From Streptomyces sp. TBY4 (GTDB taxonomy: Bacteria > Actinomycetota > Actinomycetes > Streptomycetales > Streptomycetaceae), in the NCBI RefSeq assembly GCF_024213195.1, contig NZ_JANAVF010000006.1, positions 248,001 to 312,000 on the forward strand: a DNA stretch of 64,000 nt. Direction: 5' to 3'. The notes below the pieces were generated by a model. It saw only the letters and a list, made by a program, of their open reading frames with translations. It was not told the DNA's origin and did not search any database. Made by a program: the position numbers and the translations under genes. Positions 42,322 to 50,564 of the stretch are shown piece after piece. The first letter of the stretch is position 1. Each line of letters opens with the position of its first letter.

Positions 42322-43393
42322 CACCGAAGGCCTTACGAGGTCCCGCGCCGCGGAGGTGCGGAGCCCGGCCCCGGCTGCCGCCCCGGGCGGAGCCACCAGC
42401 AGGCTGCTGGTCCGTGTCACGGACCGGATCCAGGAGACCCCCGAGGCGGTCTCCCTCGTACTCGACGCGGAACTCCCGTACCGACCCGGACAGTTCCTGA
42501 CCGTCAGGGTGCCTGGCGGCGCGGCCCGCTGCTACTCCCTGGCCGGGTCCCCGCACGCCGGGGACCCGCTGCGCATCACCGTCAAACGGGTCCCCGGCGG
42601 GGTCGGCTCCGGCTGGCTGTGCCAGGAGGTGCGCATCGGCGACGAGCTGGAGGTCCTGCCCCCCGCGGGCACCTTCACCCCGCCTGACCTGGACCGGGAC
42701 CTGCTGCTCGTGGCGGGGGGCAGCGGCATCACCCCGGTGCTCTCCGTCGCGAAGTCGGCGCTGCTGGCCGGCGCGGGCCACGTCGCCCTGGTGTACGCCA
42801 ACCGCGACCCCGGCGCGGTGATCTTCCGCGACGAGCTGTGGGGGCTCGCCGAGGAACACCCCGGGAGGCTCACCGTCGTGCACTGGCTGGAGACCCTCCA
42901 GGGACTGCCCACCACCCCGCAGCTGGGCCCGCTCCTGGCCCCGTACGCGGGCCGCGAGACCTACCTGTGCGGGCCCGCTCCGCTGATGGACGCCGCCGAG
43001 GCGGCGATCCGCTCCGCGGGCGGAGCGGGGCGGGCGATCCACCGCGAGCGGTACTTCTCGCTGAGCGGGGATGTCTTCGCCCCGGCGGGGAGCGGGCAGG
43101 ACACCGCCGACGCCGGCGGCGCCACCGCCGAGGTGGAGTTCGAGGGGGCCGTGCACACCGTGGACTGGCCCGCCGGGACCCCGCTGCTCGACGCGCTGCT
43201 CGACGCGGGCGTCTCCGCCCCGTACTCCTGCCGCGAAGGCGCCTGCAGTGCTTGCTGCTGCCGGGTGCTGGAGGGCGAGGTCAAGATGGTCCGCAACGAG
43301 GTCCTGGACCCCGAGGACCTGGCCGAGGGCTACGTCCTGGCCTGCCAGGCCCTGCCGCTCGGCGACCGGATCCGCATCAGCTACGACGGCTGA
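42314..43393 (+). CDS. kshB: 3-ketosteroid 9-alpha-hydroxylase reductase
   Basis: The 359-residue flavoprotein has the FAD motif 'RCYSLAGSP', NAD motifs 'GGSGITP' and 'YLCGPAPLMDAA', and a C-terminal plant-type [2Fe-2S] domain 'CREGACSACCCRV...LACQ'. It passes electrons from NADH to KshA. The N-terminus has about 28 extra disordered residues. An inverted repeat terminator follows. Confidence 0.9.
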   Translation: MSDTEGLTRSRAAEVRSPAPAAAPGGATSRLLVRVTDRIQETPEAVSLVLDAELPYRPGQFLTVRVPGGAARCYSLAGSPHAGDPLRITVKRVPGGVGSGWLCQEVRIGDELEVLPPAGTFTPPDLDRDLLLVAGGSGITPVLSVAKSALLAGAGHVALVYANRDPGAVIFRDELWGLAEEHPGRLTVVHWLETLQGLPTTPQLGPLLAPYAGRETYLCGPAPLMDAAEAAIRSAGGAGRAIHRERYFSLSGDVFAPAGSGQDTADAGGATAEVEFEGAVHTVDWPAGTPLLDALLDAGVSAPYSCREGACSACCCRVLEGEVKMVRNEVLDPEDLAEGYVLACQALPLGDRIRISYDG

Positions 43394-43416
43394 AGCCACG
43401 ACGGCTGAACGGCCGC

Positions 43417-43447
43417 GGGCCCGGCCCCCTGGCGAGGGGTCGGGCCC
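43417..43447. terminator. bidirectional terminator between kshB and the IclR gene
   Basis: GGGCCCGGCCCC (43417-43428) pairs with GGGGTCGGGCCC (43436-43447) with one wobble and a 7-nt loop. It stands between two convergent genes. Confidence 0.78.
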
Positions 43448-43484
43448 GGACTCGTTCACTCGTGCGCTGCGGTACCACTACCCA

Positions 43485-44366
43485 CTACATCCACTCGCTG
43501 AACCGCAGCCACCCCATCATGTTGTCCATCGCCTGCGCCGAGACCGCCGGCTCCAGGTCCCGGGCCGGCGCGGCCGCGGCCCGCCCCGGCCGGCCCGGCC
43601 CGTACAGCTCCCGCCACACCGACCGCGCGCAGGCCAGTACCGCCGGCGCGAGGCGGGCCGTCTCCCGGTCGCCCCGGCAGGAGGACACCGACACCGCGGC
43701 CACCGCCCGCCCGGCGCCCCGCAGCGGGGCGGCCACGCAGGAGATGCCCCGGAAGCTCTCCTCCCGGTCGTACGCCACCCCGCGCTCGCGGACCGACGCG
43801 AGCTCCGAACGCAGCGCGAGGGGCCGGATCAGGGTGCGCGCGGTGCGCGGGCGCAGCCCCTGCGCGAGGACGTGCTCCACCGCGGCGGGGTCGCTGAAGG
43901 CGAGGATCGCCTTGCCGGCGGCCGTGCAGTACGCGGGCATCCGGCCGCCGACCCGCGAGGGCACCGTGGTGGCCTCCGAGCCGCCGATCCGCTCCAGGCA
44001 CACCACCTCGGCGCCGTCGAGCACCGACAGGTGCACCACCCGGCCCGTCTGCTCGTGCAGCGCGTGCAGCAGCGGCAGCGCGGCCCGGCGCAGCCGGTTG
44101 TGGTGGGAGGCGAGCGCGCCCAGCTCCAGCATGCGCATGCCCATGCGGTAGTCCCGGCCCTCGCGGTCCAGCCAGCGCAGCTGCACCAGCTGGTCGAGGA
44201 TCCGGTGGGCGGAGGAACGTGGGATTCCGGAGCGGCGCACGACCTCGGTGAGCGACAGCCGCGGCTGCGGACCCTCGAAGGCGCCCAGCACCTTCGCGGC
44301 CTTCTCCAGCAGCGAAAGCGGTGCGAGCCCGGTCTCCGCGACCTGCTCCATGAACTGGTCAAGCAC
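43485..44366 (-). CDS. IclR-family transcriptional regulator
   Basis: The 293-residue product has an IclR winged helix ('LLEKAAKVLGAF', 'LTEVVRRSGIPRSSAHRILDQL') and an IclR effector domain ('GRVVHLSVLDGAEVVCLERI', 'AYCTAAGKAILAF', 'GVAYDREESFRGISCVAAPL'). It is divergent from hsaA. The identical palindromes before hsaA and hsaE make it the probable regulator of the ring A/B genes. The GTG at 44366 follows GGGGG by 7 nt; an ATG at 44351 is an alternative. Confidence 0.86.
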   Translation of the reverse strand: MLDQFMEQVAETGLAPLSLLEKAAKVLGAFEGPQPRLSLTEVVRRSGIPRSSAHRILDQLVQLRWLDREGRDYRMGMRMLELGALASHHNRLRRAALPLLHALHEQTGRVVHLSVLDGAEVVCLERIGGSEATTVPSRVGGRMPAYCTAAGKAILAFSDPAAVEHVLAQGLRPRTARTLIRPLALRSELASVRERGVAYDREESFRGISCVAAPLRGAGRAVAAVSVSSCRGDRETARLAPAVLACARSVWRELYGPGRPGRAAAAPARDLEPAVSAQAMDNMMGWLRFSEWM

Positions 44367-44493
44367 GAGAAAACCCCCTGCGTGAGGCGTTGGGGCGACC
44401 CTGCCACGCACCCCCGGCCGGAGGGAAGCACCCGGAGGGGTCTATTTCATTCAGTAATACTTCAAGTAGTCGTTTCTGAGAGTTCGGACCGGC

Positions 44494-44510
44494 TTCCCGC
44501 TCAGCGGGAA
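44494..44510. promoter_or_regulatory. perfect palindrome TTCCCGCTCAGCGGGAA, copy 2 (hsaA/iclR region)
   Basis: Identical in all 17 bases to the site at 38051-38067. It lies 90 bp upstream of hsaA and 128 bp from the iclR start. An AT-rich stretch (44448-44478) between it and iclR may hold the promoters. Confidence 0.75.
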
Positions 44511-44599
44511 CAGCTCGTTCCGCGCCCGCAGCACCCGGCGTACGTTCCTCGCCATCGATCCCGAACACCCGAAGATCCTTGATCTGAGAAGGGGACACC

Positions 44600-45769
44600 A
44601 TGAGTGACGAAGAGGTCCTCGCAGCGGTCCGCGCCCTCGCCCCCGCCCTCCGCGAGCGCAGCGCAGACGCCGAAAACCTGCGCAAGGTCCCCGAGGCGAG
44701 CATCAAGGAACTCGCCGCCACCGGCTTCTTCCGGCTGCTCCAGCCCAAGGCCCACGGCGGGTACGCCGCCGACCCCGCCCTCTTCTACGCCGCCGTCAAG
44801 GACATCGCCAAGGCCTGCGGCTCCACCGGCTGGGTCGCCTCCGTCGTCGGCGTCCACCCCTGGCACGTCGCCCTCTACGACCCCCGCGCCCAGGAAGAGG
44901 TCTGGGGCCAGGACCGCGACACGCGGATCTGCTCCTCCTACGCCCCCACCGGCAAGGTCACCCCCGTCGACGGCGGCTTCACCCTCAGCGGCCGCTGGCA
45001 CTTCTCCTCCGGCTGCGACCACACCGACTGGGCCCTGCTCGGCGGACTGGTCACCGACGCCGAGGGCCGCCCCGTCGACATGCGGACCTTCCTGGTCCCG
45101 CGCTCCCAGTACCGCATCGACGAGGTCTGGGACACCGTCGGCCTGCGCGGCTCCGGCTCCAACGACATCGTCGTCGAGGACGTGTTCGTCCCCGAACACC
45201 GCGCCCTCAGCTTCGGCCCCGTCACCGCCCTCCAGGTCCCCGGCCACCGCCTCAACCCCGAGCCGCTCTACCGGCTCCCCTACGCCTCCGTCTTCACCAC
45301 CACCATCTCCACCCCCATCGTCGGCATCGCCGAAGGCGCCTACGAGGACTACGTCGCCGCGACCCGCGAACGCTTCCGCATCTCCTACGGCCAGCAGGTC
45401 GCCGAGGACCCCTTCGCCCAGGTCCGCATCGCCCGCGCCGCCAGCGACATCGACGCCTCCTGGCTCCAGCTCCAGCGCAACATCGCCGAGCTCTACGCCC
45501 TCGCCGAACGCGGCGAGGAACTCCCCACGCCGCTGCGCACCCGGGCCCGCCGCGACCAGGTCCTCGCCACCGAGCGCTGCGTCGCCGCCGTCGACCTCCT
45601 CATGGAGAACGCGGGCGGCAGCGCCATGCGCACCGGCCCCAACCCCGTCCAGCGCGCCTGGCGCGACGTCCACACCGGCCGCGGGCACGCCGCCAACGAC
45701 CCGGAGCGGGCCCTCGTGCTGTTCGGACAGGGCGCACTCGGCCTCGACATCCAGGACACGATGCTGTGA
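44600..45769 (+). CDS. hsaA: 3-HSA hydroxylase, oxygenase component
   Basis: This 389-residue flavin-dependent monooxygenase has the acyl-CoA dehydrogenase-like fold ('LAATGFFRLLQPKAHGGYAADPALF', 'SGRWHFSSGCDHTDWALLGG', in segments; 'GLRGSGSNDIVVEDVFVP'). With FMNH2 from HsaB it ortho-hydroxylates 3-HSA. It begins the operon hsaA-hsaD-hsaC-hsaB-kstD, and GAAGGGG precedes the ATG. Confidence 0.92.
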   Translation: MSDEEVLAAVRALAPALRERSADAENLRKVPEASIKELAATGFFRLLQPKAHGGYAADPALFYAAVKDIAKACGSTGWVASVVGVHPWHVALYDPRAQEEVWGQDRDTRICSSYAPTGKVTPVDGGFTLSGRWHFSSGCDHTDWALLGGLVTDAEGRPVDMRTFLVPRSQYRIDEVWDTVGLRGSGSNDIVVEDVFVPEHRALSFGPVTALQVPGHRLNPEPLYRLPYASVFTTTISTPIVGIAEGAYEDYVAATRERFRISYGQQVAEDPFAQVRIARAASDIDASWLQLQRNIAELYALAERGEELPTPLRTRARRDQVLATERCVAAVDLLMENAGGSAMRTGPNPVQRAWRDVHTGRGHAANDPERALVLFGQGALGLDIQDTML

Positions 45770-46626
45770 GCGCGCAGGTACTGACGTACGAGAACACCTC
45801 CCGCACCGCCAAGGCCGGCGCCCTGAACCTGCACTACCACGAGGCCGGTCCGTCCGAGGCGCCCGTCGTGATCATGCTGCACGGCGGCGGGCCCGGCGCC
45901 TCCGGCTGGTCCAACTTCGGCGGCAACCTGCCCCACTTCGCGCAGCACTTCCGCACCCTGCTCGTCGACCAGCCCTGCTACGGCCGCTCCGACAAGCCGG
46001 AACCCGACCGCGACTACTTCGGCTTCAGCGCGAACGCCGTCATCGCCCTCATGGACGAACTCGGCATCGAGCGGGCCCACTTCATCGGCAACTCCCTCGG
46101 CGGAGGCACCGCCACCCGGCTGGTCCTGGACCACCCCGAGCGCGTGGACAAGCTCCTGCTCATGGGCCCCGGCGGGATCTCCCTCAACCTCTTCTCCGCC
46201 GACCCCACCGAAGGCATCAAGCGGCTCTTCGAGTTCAGCCTCGCCCCCGAGCCCACCCGCGAACAGATGCGGACCTTCCTCACCACCCTCGCCCACGACC
46301 CGGCGATCGTCACCGACGCCCTCGTCGAGGAGCGCTACGCCCAGGCCACCGACCCCGAGGCCAGGCTCGGCAACGCCCGCATGGGCGCCTCCTTCGCCAA
46401 GTGGCCCGAGGCCGCGATGCTCTGGCGCGAAGCGCACCGCATCAGCCGTCCCGTCCTGCTGACCTGGGGCCGCGAGGACCGCGTCAACCCGGTCGACGGC
46501 GCCTTCCTCGCGCTGAAGAGCATCCCCGACGCCCGCCTGCACGTCTTCCCGCACTGCGGGCACTGGGCGCAGACCGAGGCCCGCGACGAGTTCAACCGCC
46601 TCGCCACCGACTTCTTCCTCCACTGA
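45766..46626 (+). CDS. hsaD: 4,9-DSHA hydrolase (meta-cleavage product hydrolase)
   Basis: The 286-residue alpha/beta hydrolase has 'MLHGGGPGASGWSNF', nucleophile motif 'GNSLGG', Asp in 'WGREDRVNP' and His in 'CGHWAQ'. It cuts the C-C bond of the ring-cleaved product. It starts with GTG and overlaps hsaA by 4 nt. Confidence 0.93.
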   Translation: MSAQVLTYENTSRTAKAGALNLHYHEAGPSEAPVVIMLHGGGPGASGWSNFGGNLPHFAQHFRTLLVDQPCYGRSDKPEPDRDYFGFSANAVIALMDELGIERAHFIGNSLGGGTATRLVLDHPERVDKLLLMGPGGISLNLFSADPTEGIKRLFEFSLAPEPTREQMRTFLTTLAHDPAIVTDALVEERYAQATDPEARLGNARMGASFAKWPEAAMLWREAHRISRPVLLTWGREDRVNPVDGAFLALKSIPDARLHVFPHCGHWAQTEARDEFNRLATDFFLH

Positions 46627-46656
46627 CTCCACTGACTCGACTGACTCCACTGACTT
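46621..46656 (+). repeat. four tandem 9-bp units CACTGACTC
   Basis: The units CACTGACTC, CACTGACTC, GACTGACTC and CACTGACTT follow each other. The first contains the hsaD stop codon. They fill the space before the hsaC ribosome site. The repeat looks like replication slippage. Confidence 0.8.
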
Positions 46657-46672
46657 CTTCAGGAGCCACCCC

Positions 46673-47578
46673 ATGGACATCCGCGCACTCGGATACCTCC
46701 GCATCGAGACCGCCGACCTCGCCGCCTGGCGCACCTACGTCCTCGACATCCTCGGCATGGCCGAAGCGACGGGCAGCACGGACACCCTGCTCAACGTCCG
46801 CATCGATGACCGCGTCCACCGCTTCCAGTTCGTCGCCGGCACCCAGGACCGGCTGCTCGCCGCCGGCTTCGAGGTGGCGGGCGCCCGCGCCCTCGAAGAC
46901 GCCGCCGCCGAACTGGAGAGCGCCGGATTCCCGGTCAAGCAGGGCGACGCCGAAACCCTCGCCGACCGCCGCGTCCAGGGCCTCATCCACTGCGAGGACC
47001 CCAGCGGCAACCCCCTGGAGATCTACTGGGGCCAGGCCCAGGACCACACCCCGCTCGCGGCCCGCTACGGCAACCGGTTCGTCACCGGCGGCCGCGAGGG
47101 CAGCCTCGGCCTCGGCCACGTCGTCCTGCCCGCCGCCGACACCGAGACCACCCTCGACTTCTACGAGAACCTCCTCGGCTTCCAGCTGCGCGACTCGATG
47201 CGGCTGCCCCCGGTCGCCGTCCCCACCGGCAAGCCCGGCCAGGACTTCTACTGGATGCACTTCCTCAGCCCCAACCGCCGCCACCACAGCCTCGGGCTCT
47301 ACCCCGGGGCGCTGCCGCCCGGCATCGTCCACTTCATGGTCGAGCTGGAGACCCTCGACGACGTCGGCTACTGCCTCGACCGCATGAACAAGGCGGGCAT
47401 CCCCATCGCCTCCACCCTCGGCCGGCACTCCAACGACCACATGGTCTCCTTCTACGCCCAGGCCCCCGGCGGCTTCCAGGTCGAGTACGGCTGGGACGGC
47501 CTGCTTGTCGACCCCGCCACCTGGACCGCGAAGGAGATCACCGCCGACAGCTTCTGGGGCCACCAGTGGAACGGCTGA
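46673..47578 (+). CDS. hsaC: iron-dependent extradiol dioxygenase (3,4-DHSA)
   Basis: The 301-residue two-domain type I extradiol enzyme has the metal ligands His in 'GLGHVVLP', His in 'IVHFMVELE' and Glu in 'VEYGWDG'. It meta-cleaves the catechol ring of 3,4-DHSA. AGGAG precedes the ATG. Confidence 0.93.
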   Translation: MDIRALGYLRIETADLAAWRTYVLDILGMAEATGSTDTLLNVRIDDRVHRFQFVAGTQDRLLAAGFEVAGARALEDAAAELESAGFPVKQGDAETLADRRVQGLIHCEDPSGNPLEIYWGQAQDHTPLAARYGNRFVTGGREGSLGLGHVVLPAADTETTLDFYENLLGFQLRDSMRLPPVAVPTGKPGQDFYWMHFLSPNRRHHSLGLYPGALPPGIVHFMVELETLDDVGYCLDRMNKAGIPIASTLGRHSNDHMVSFYAQAPGGFQVEYGWDGLLVDPATWTAKEITADSFWGHQWNG

Positions 47579-48081
47579 CCGGCCCCACCGCGGCGGCCGG
47601 CGCGGTCGACCCGGCCCTGTTCCGCGAGGTGCTCGGCGCCTTCGCCTCCGGCATCACCGTCGTCGCGGCCGTCGCGGACGACGGCCGTCCGGCCGGGCTG
47701 GCCTGCCAGTCCTTCGCCTCCCTCTCCCTCGACCCGCCGCTGGTCCTGCTCTGCGTGGGCAAGGGATCCTCCAGCTGGCCCAAGGTCCGGGCCGCCGGCC
47801 GGTTCGGCGTCAGCATCCTCGCCGAGGAGCAGCGCGCCGTGTGCGAGGCGCTGGGCCGCCGCGGCGAGGACAAGTTCGCGGACGTGGACTGGGAGCTCTC
47901 CGCCCACGGAGCCGTCCGCGTCACCGGCGCCCTCGCCACCGTCGACTGCGCCCTCGAAGAGGTCCACGAGGCGGGCGACCACTACCTCGTCACGGCCCGA
48001 GTCCTCGAACTGAACGCCCGCGACGGCGGCTCCCCCCTCCTCTACTACCGCAGCGACTACGCGACGGGAGCCTTCGGATGA
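47566..48081 (+). CDS. hsaB: 3-HSA hydroxylase, flavin reductase component
   Basis: The 171-residue flavin reductase has 'FASGITVVAAVADDGRPAGLACQSFASLSLDPPLV' in segments and 'DHYLVTARVLEL'. It reduces FMN for HsaA. The GTG start overlaps the hsaC 3' end by 13 bp. Confidence 0.9.
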   Translation: MERLTGPTAAAGAVDPALFREVLGAFASGITVVAAVADDGRPAGLACQSFASLSLDPPLVLLCVGKGSSSWPKVRAAGRFGVSILAEEQRAVCEALGRRGEDKFADVDWELSAHGAVRVTGALATVDCALEEVHEAGDHYLVTARVLELNARDGGSPLLYYRSDYATGAFG

Positions 48082-49757
48082 CAGCCGAGCACGCCACCGA
48101 ACACGCCACCGAGCACGCCTACGACGTGGTGGTCGTCGGCTCCGGCGCCGCCGGATTCGCTGCCGCCGTCACCGCCCGGCTGCGGGGCCTCAGCGTCCTC
48201 GTCGTGGAGAAGACCGACCGCTACGGGGGCTCCACCGCCCTGTCCGGCGGCGCGATCTGGGTCCCCGGCAACTTCCACCTCGACCGCGCCGGCCTCGCCG
48301 ACACCCGCGAGAAGGCCCGCGCCTACCTCGACGCCACCGTCGGCGACCGGGTCCCGGCCGCGCGCAAGGACGCGTACCTCACGCACGGGCCGCGCATGGT
48401 CAGGGAGTTCCACGACCGCACCGAGATCCGCTTCATGTACACCCCCGGCTACTCGGACTACTTCCCCGAGGCCCAGGGCGGCATGGCGCAGGGCCGCTCC
48501 ATCGAACCGTGCATCGTCGACTTCAAGCGGCTCGGCCCGCTCGGCGCCTCCATGCGCCGGGCCGGACTGCCCACGTACGGGCTGACCATGACCTCGTACG
48601 ACTTCCGCTTCCTGAACATGGTCAGCCGGACCTGGGCGGGCAAGAAGACCTCCGCCAAGGTCGGCCTGCGCGCCGTCAGGGCCCTGGCCACCGGCCGCAA
48701 GCTGCTCTCCCTCGGCGAGGCGCTCGTCGCCCGGATGAGGCTCTCCCTGGACGCGCTCGGCGGCGAACTGTGGCTGTCGGCGCCCCTGACCGGCCTGGTC
48801 ACGGACCCGGCCGGCCGGGTGACGGGCGTACGGGTCCTGCGCGCCGGGCGCGAAGTGACCGTAGCGGCGCGGGGCGGGGTGGTGCTGGCCTCGGGCGGGT
48901 TCTCGCACGACCAGGCACTGCGCGAGAAGCACCTGCCGGCGCCCACGTCCACGGCCTGGACGCACGCCTCGGAGGGGCAGACCGGCGACGCCCTCAGGCT
49001 CGGTGAGGAACTGGGGGCCGCCACCGATCTGCTCGACAAGGTCTGGGGCGCGCCGTCGGTCTGCCCGCCGGGGGAGAAGCCCTTCTTCCTCGTCGCCGAC
49101 CGCGGCATCCCCGGCATGGTCATCGTCAACGAGGCGGGGGAGCGCTACGCCAACGAGGCCCTGCCCTACCACGCGTTCGTGGACCGGATGTACGCCGCCG
49201 ACCGGCCCGAGGCGTCGACCGTGCCCTCCTGGCTGATCCTGGACGCCCGCTCCAAGGCCCGGTACATCTTCGCCGGCCTCTTCCCCGGGCAGCCCTTCCC
49301 CAAGAAGTGGCTGGAGAGCGGCTTCCTGAAGAAGGCCGGCACCGTGGAGGAACTGGCCCGGCAGATCTCCGCCCCCGCCCTGCCCGCCGCGATCAGCCGC
49401 TTCAACTCCTTCGCGGAGGTGGGCAAGGACAAGGACTACGGGCGCGGCGAGAGCGTCTACGACCGCTACTACGGCGACCCGACCCTGCCCAACCCGAACC
49501 TGGCGCCGATCGACAAGGGCCCCTTCTACGCGGTCCCCGTGCACCCGGGGGACATCGGCACCAAGGGCGGCCTCGTCACGGACGCCGACGGCCGGGTGCT
49601 CCGCGAGGACTCCACCCCGATCCCGGGCCTCTACGCCTCCGGCAACTGCTCGGCGGCGGTGATGGGGGAGACCTACCCCGGTCCGGGAGCGACGATCGGC
49701 CCCGCGATGGCCTTCAGCTGGGCCGCCGTCAACGCGATCGCCGCCCGGCTCGGCTAG
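48078..49757 (+). CDS. kstD: 3-ketosteroid delta-1-dehydrogenase
   Basis: The 559-residue flavoprotein has the FAD motif 'VVVGSGAAGFAAAVTA', 'RYGGSTALSGGAIW', and the active-site Tyr stretches 'YTPGYSDYFPE', 'ALPYHAFVDRMY' and 'GETYPGPGATIGPA'. The last carries the conserved Tyr and Gly that polarise the C3 ketone. It adds the 1,2 double bond. The N-terminus has a short repeated ATEH unit. The end of the gene runs into CGGCT repeats (49740-49780). Confidence 0.93.
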   Translation: MTAEHATEHATEHAYDVVVVGSGAAGFAAAVTARLRGLSVLVVEKTDRYGGSTALSGGAIWVPGNFHLDRAGLADTREKARAYLDATVGDRVPAARKDAYLTHGPRMVREFHDRTEIRFMYTPGYSDYFPEAQGGMAQGRSIEPCIVDFKRLGPLGASMRRAGLPTYGLTMTSYDFRFLNMVSRTWAGKKTSAKVGLRAVRALATGRKLLSLGEALVARMRLSLDALGGELWLSAPLTGLVTDPAGRVTGVRVLRAGREVTVAARGGVVLASGGFSHDQALREKHLPAPTSTAWTHASEGQTGDALRLGEELGAATDLLDKVWGAPSVCPPGEKPFFLVADRGIPGMVIVNEAGERYANEALPYHAFVDRMYAADRPEASTVPSWLILDARSKARYIFAGLFPGQPFPKKWLESGFLKKAGTVEELARQISAPALPAAISRFNSFAEVGKDKDYGRGESVYDRYYGDPTLPNPNLAPIDKGPFYAVPVHPGDIGTKGGLVTDADGRVLREDSTPIPGLYASGNCSAAVMGETYPGPGATIGPAMAFSWAAVNAIAARLG

Positions 49758-49777
49758 CCCGGCTCGGCTCGGCTCGG

Positions 49778-50440
49778 CTAGGAGAGCTTGCCGCCGTAGT
49801 CGGGGAGCTTGACGGTGAGCTCGGCGTGGCCGCCCACCAGGTCGCTCTGCTTGTTGCCGATGTTGGCGATGATCGTGTAGCCGCGGGCCTCGATCTCCGC
49901 GCGCTTGGCCGTCTTGTAGGCGCTGACCTCGCCGAACAGATCGGGCAGATCGCGGACGTAGAGGCCGGAGACCGGGTAGCCGACCGCCTTGAGGTTGCGC
50001 TCGGTGAGGGAGTAGACGATCCCCGGGCGGGCGGTGACGAAGAAGATCGCGACCCCGCGGTCGTGCGCGTACCGGGTCAGCTCGCGGACCTGGGCGATCG
50101 CGGGGGTCGGGAAGGTCCAGAACCAGTGGAAGTCCGTCTCCAGCGAGGAGTTGTCGATGTCGAGGACGATCGCAGGCTTCTCACCGGCCGGCGAGGCGGC
50201 GATGCGCTGCTCGATCCCGGGGCGGGCCGCGTCGATGACGGCGGAGACGTCGCGCTGCCAGGTGGCGTAGTCGATGCCCAGGATCGCCGCGTTGCCGCCG
50301 GGGGCGGAGGCGGTGACGGCGGTGACGGCGGCGGCGCCGACCGGCTTGGCGGGGGCCGCCTGGGAGGCGGTGGCCGGGACCAGGGCCAGGAGGGCTGCGG
50401 CGACGGTCACTGCGGCGGCCGTGGTGCGGGTGCTGCGCAT
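49778..50440 (-). CDS. secreted HAD superfamily class IIIB acid phosphatase
   Basis: The 220-residue product has a signal peptide (about 1-28, 'ASQAAPA') and the class B-like acid phosphatase motifs 'LDIDNS' (nucleophile Asp), 'FFVTARPG' and 'IIANIGNKQSDLVGG'. It should release phosphate from organic esters outside the cell. The ATG at 50440 follows a GGAG. Confidence 0.86.
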   Translation of the reverse strand: MRSTRTTAAAVTVAAALLALVPATASQAAPAKPVGAAAVTAVTASAPGGNAAILGIDYATWQRDVSAVIDAARPGIEQRIAASPAGEKPAIVLDIDNSSLETDFHWFWTFPTPAIAQVRELTRYAHDRGVAIFFVTARPGIVYSLTERNLKAVGYPVSGLYVRDLPDLFGEVSAYKTAKRAEIEARGYTIIANIGNKQSDLVGGHAELTVKLPDYGGKLS

Positions 50441-50564
50441 GGGGGACGCTCCTCGATCACAGGGTGGCATGTACGTGACCAGGCTGGAGATCACCCGCCC
50501 GCATGTCTACTGGCCGGTAAGTAACTTTTCGTGGACGGTTGGTGAACCTCCGTCACGTATCGCT

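Noticed and set aside
9210..49757. KstR (KstR1) operators TnnAACnnGTTnnA in the ring A/B promoters
   Set aside because: No convincing match was seen before hsaE, kshA, hsaA or kstD. The repeated 17-bp palindrome is a better candidate.
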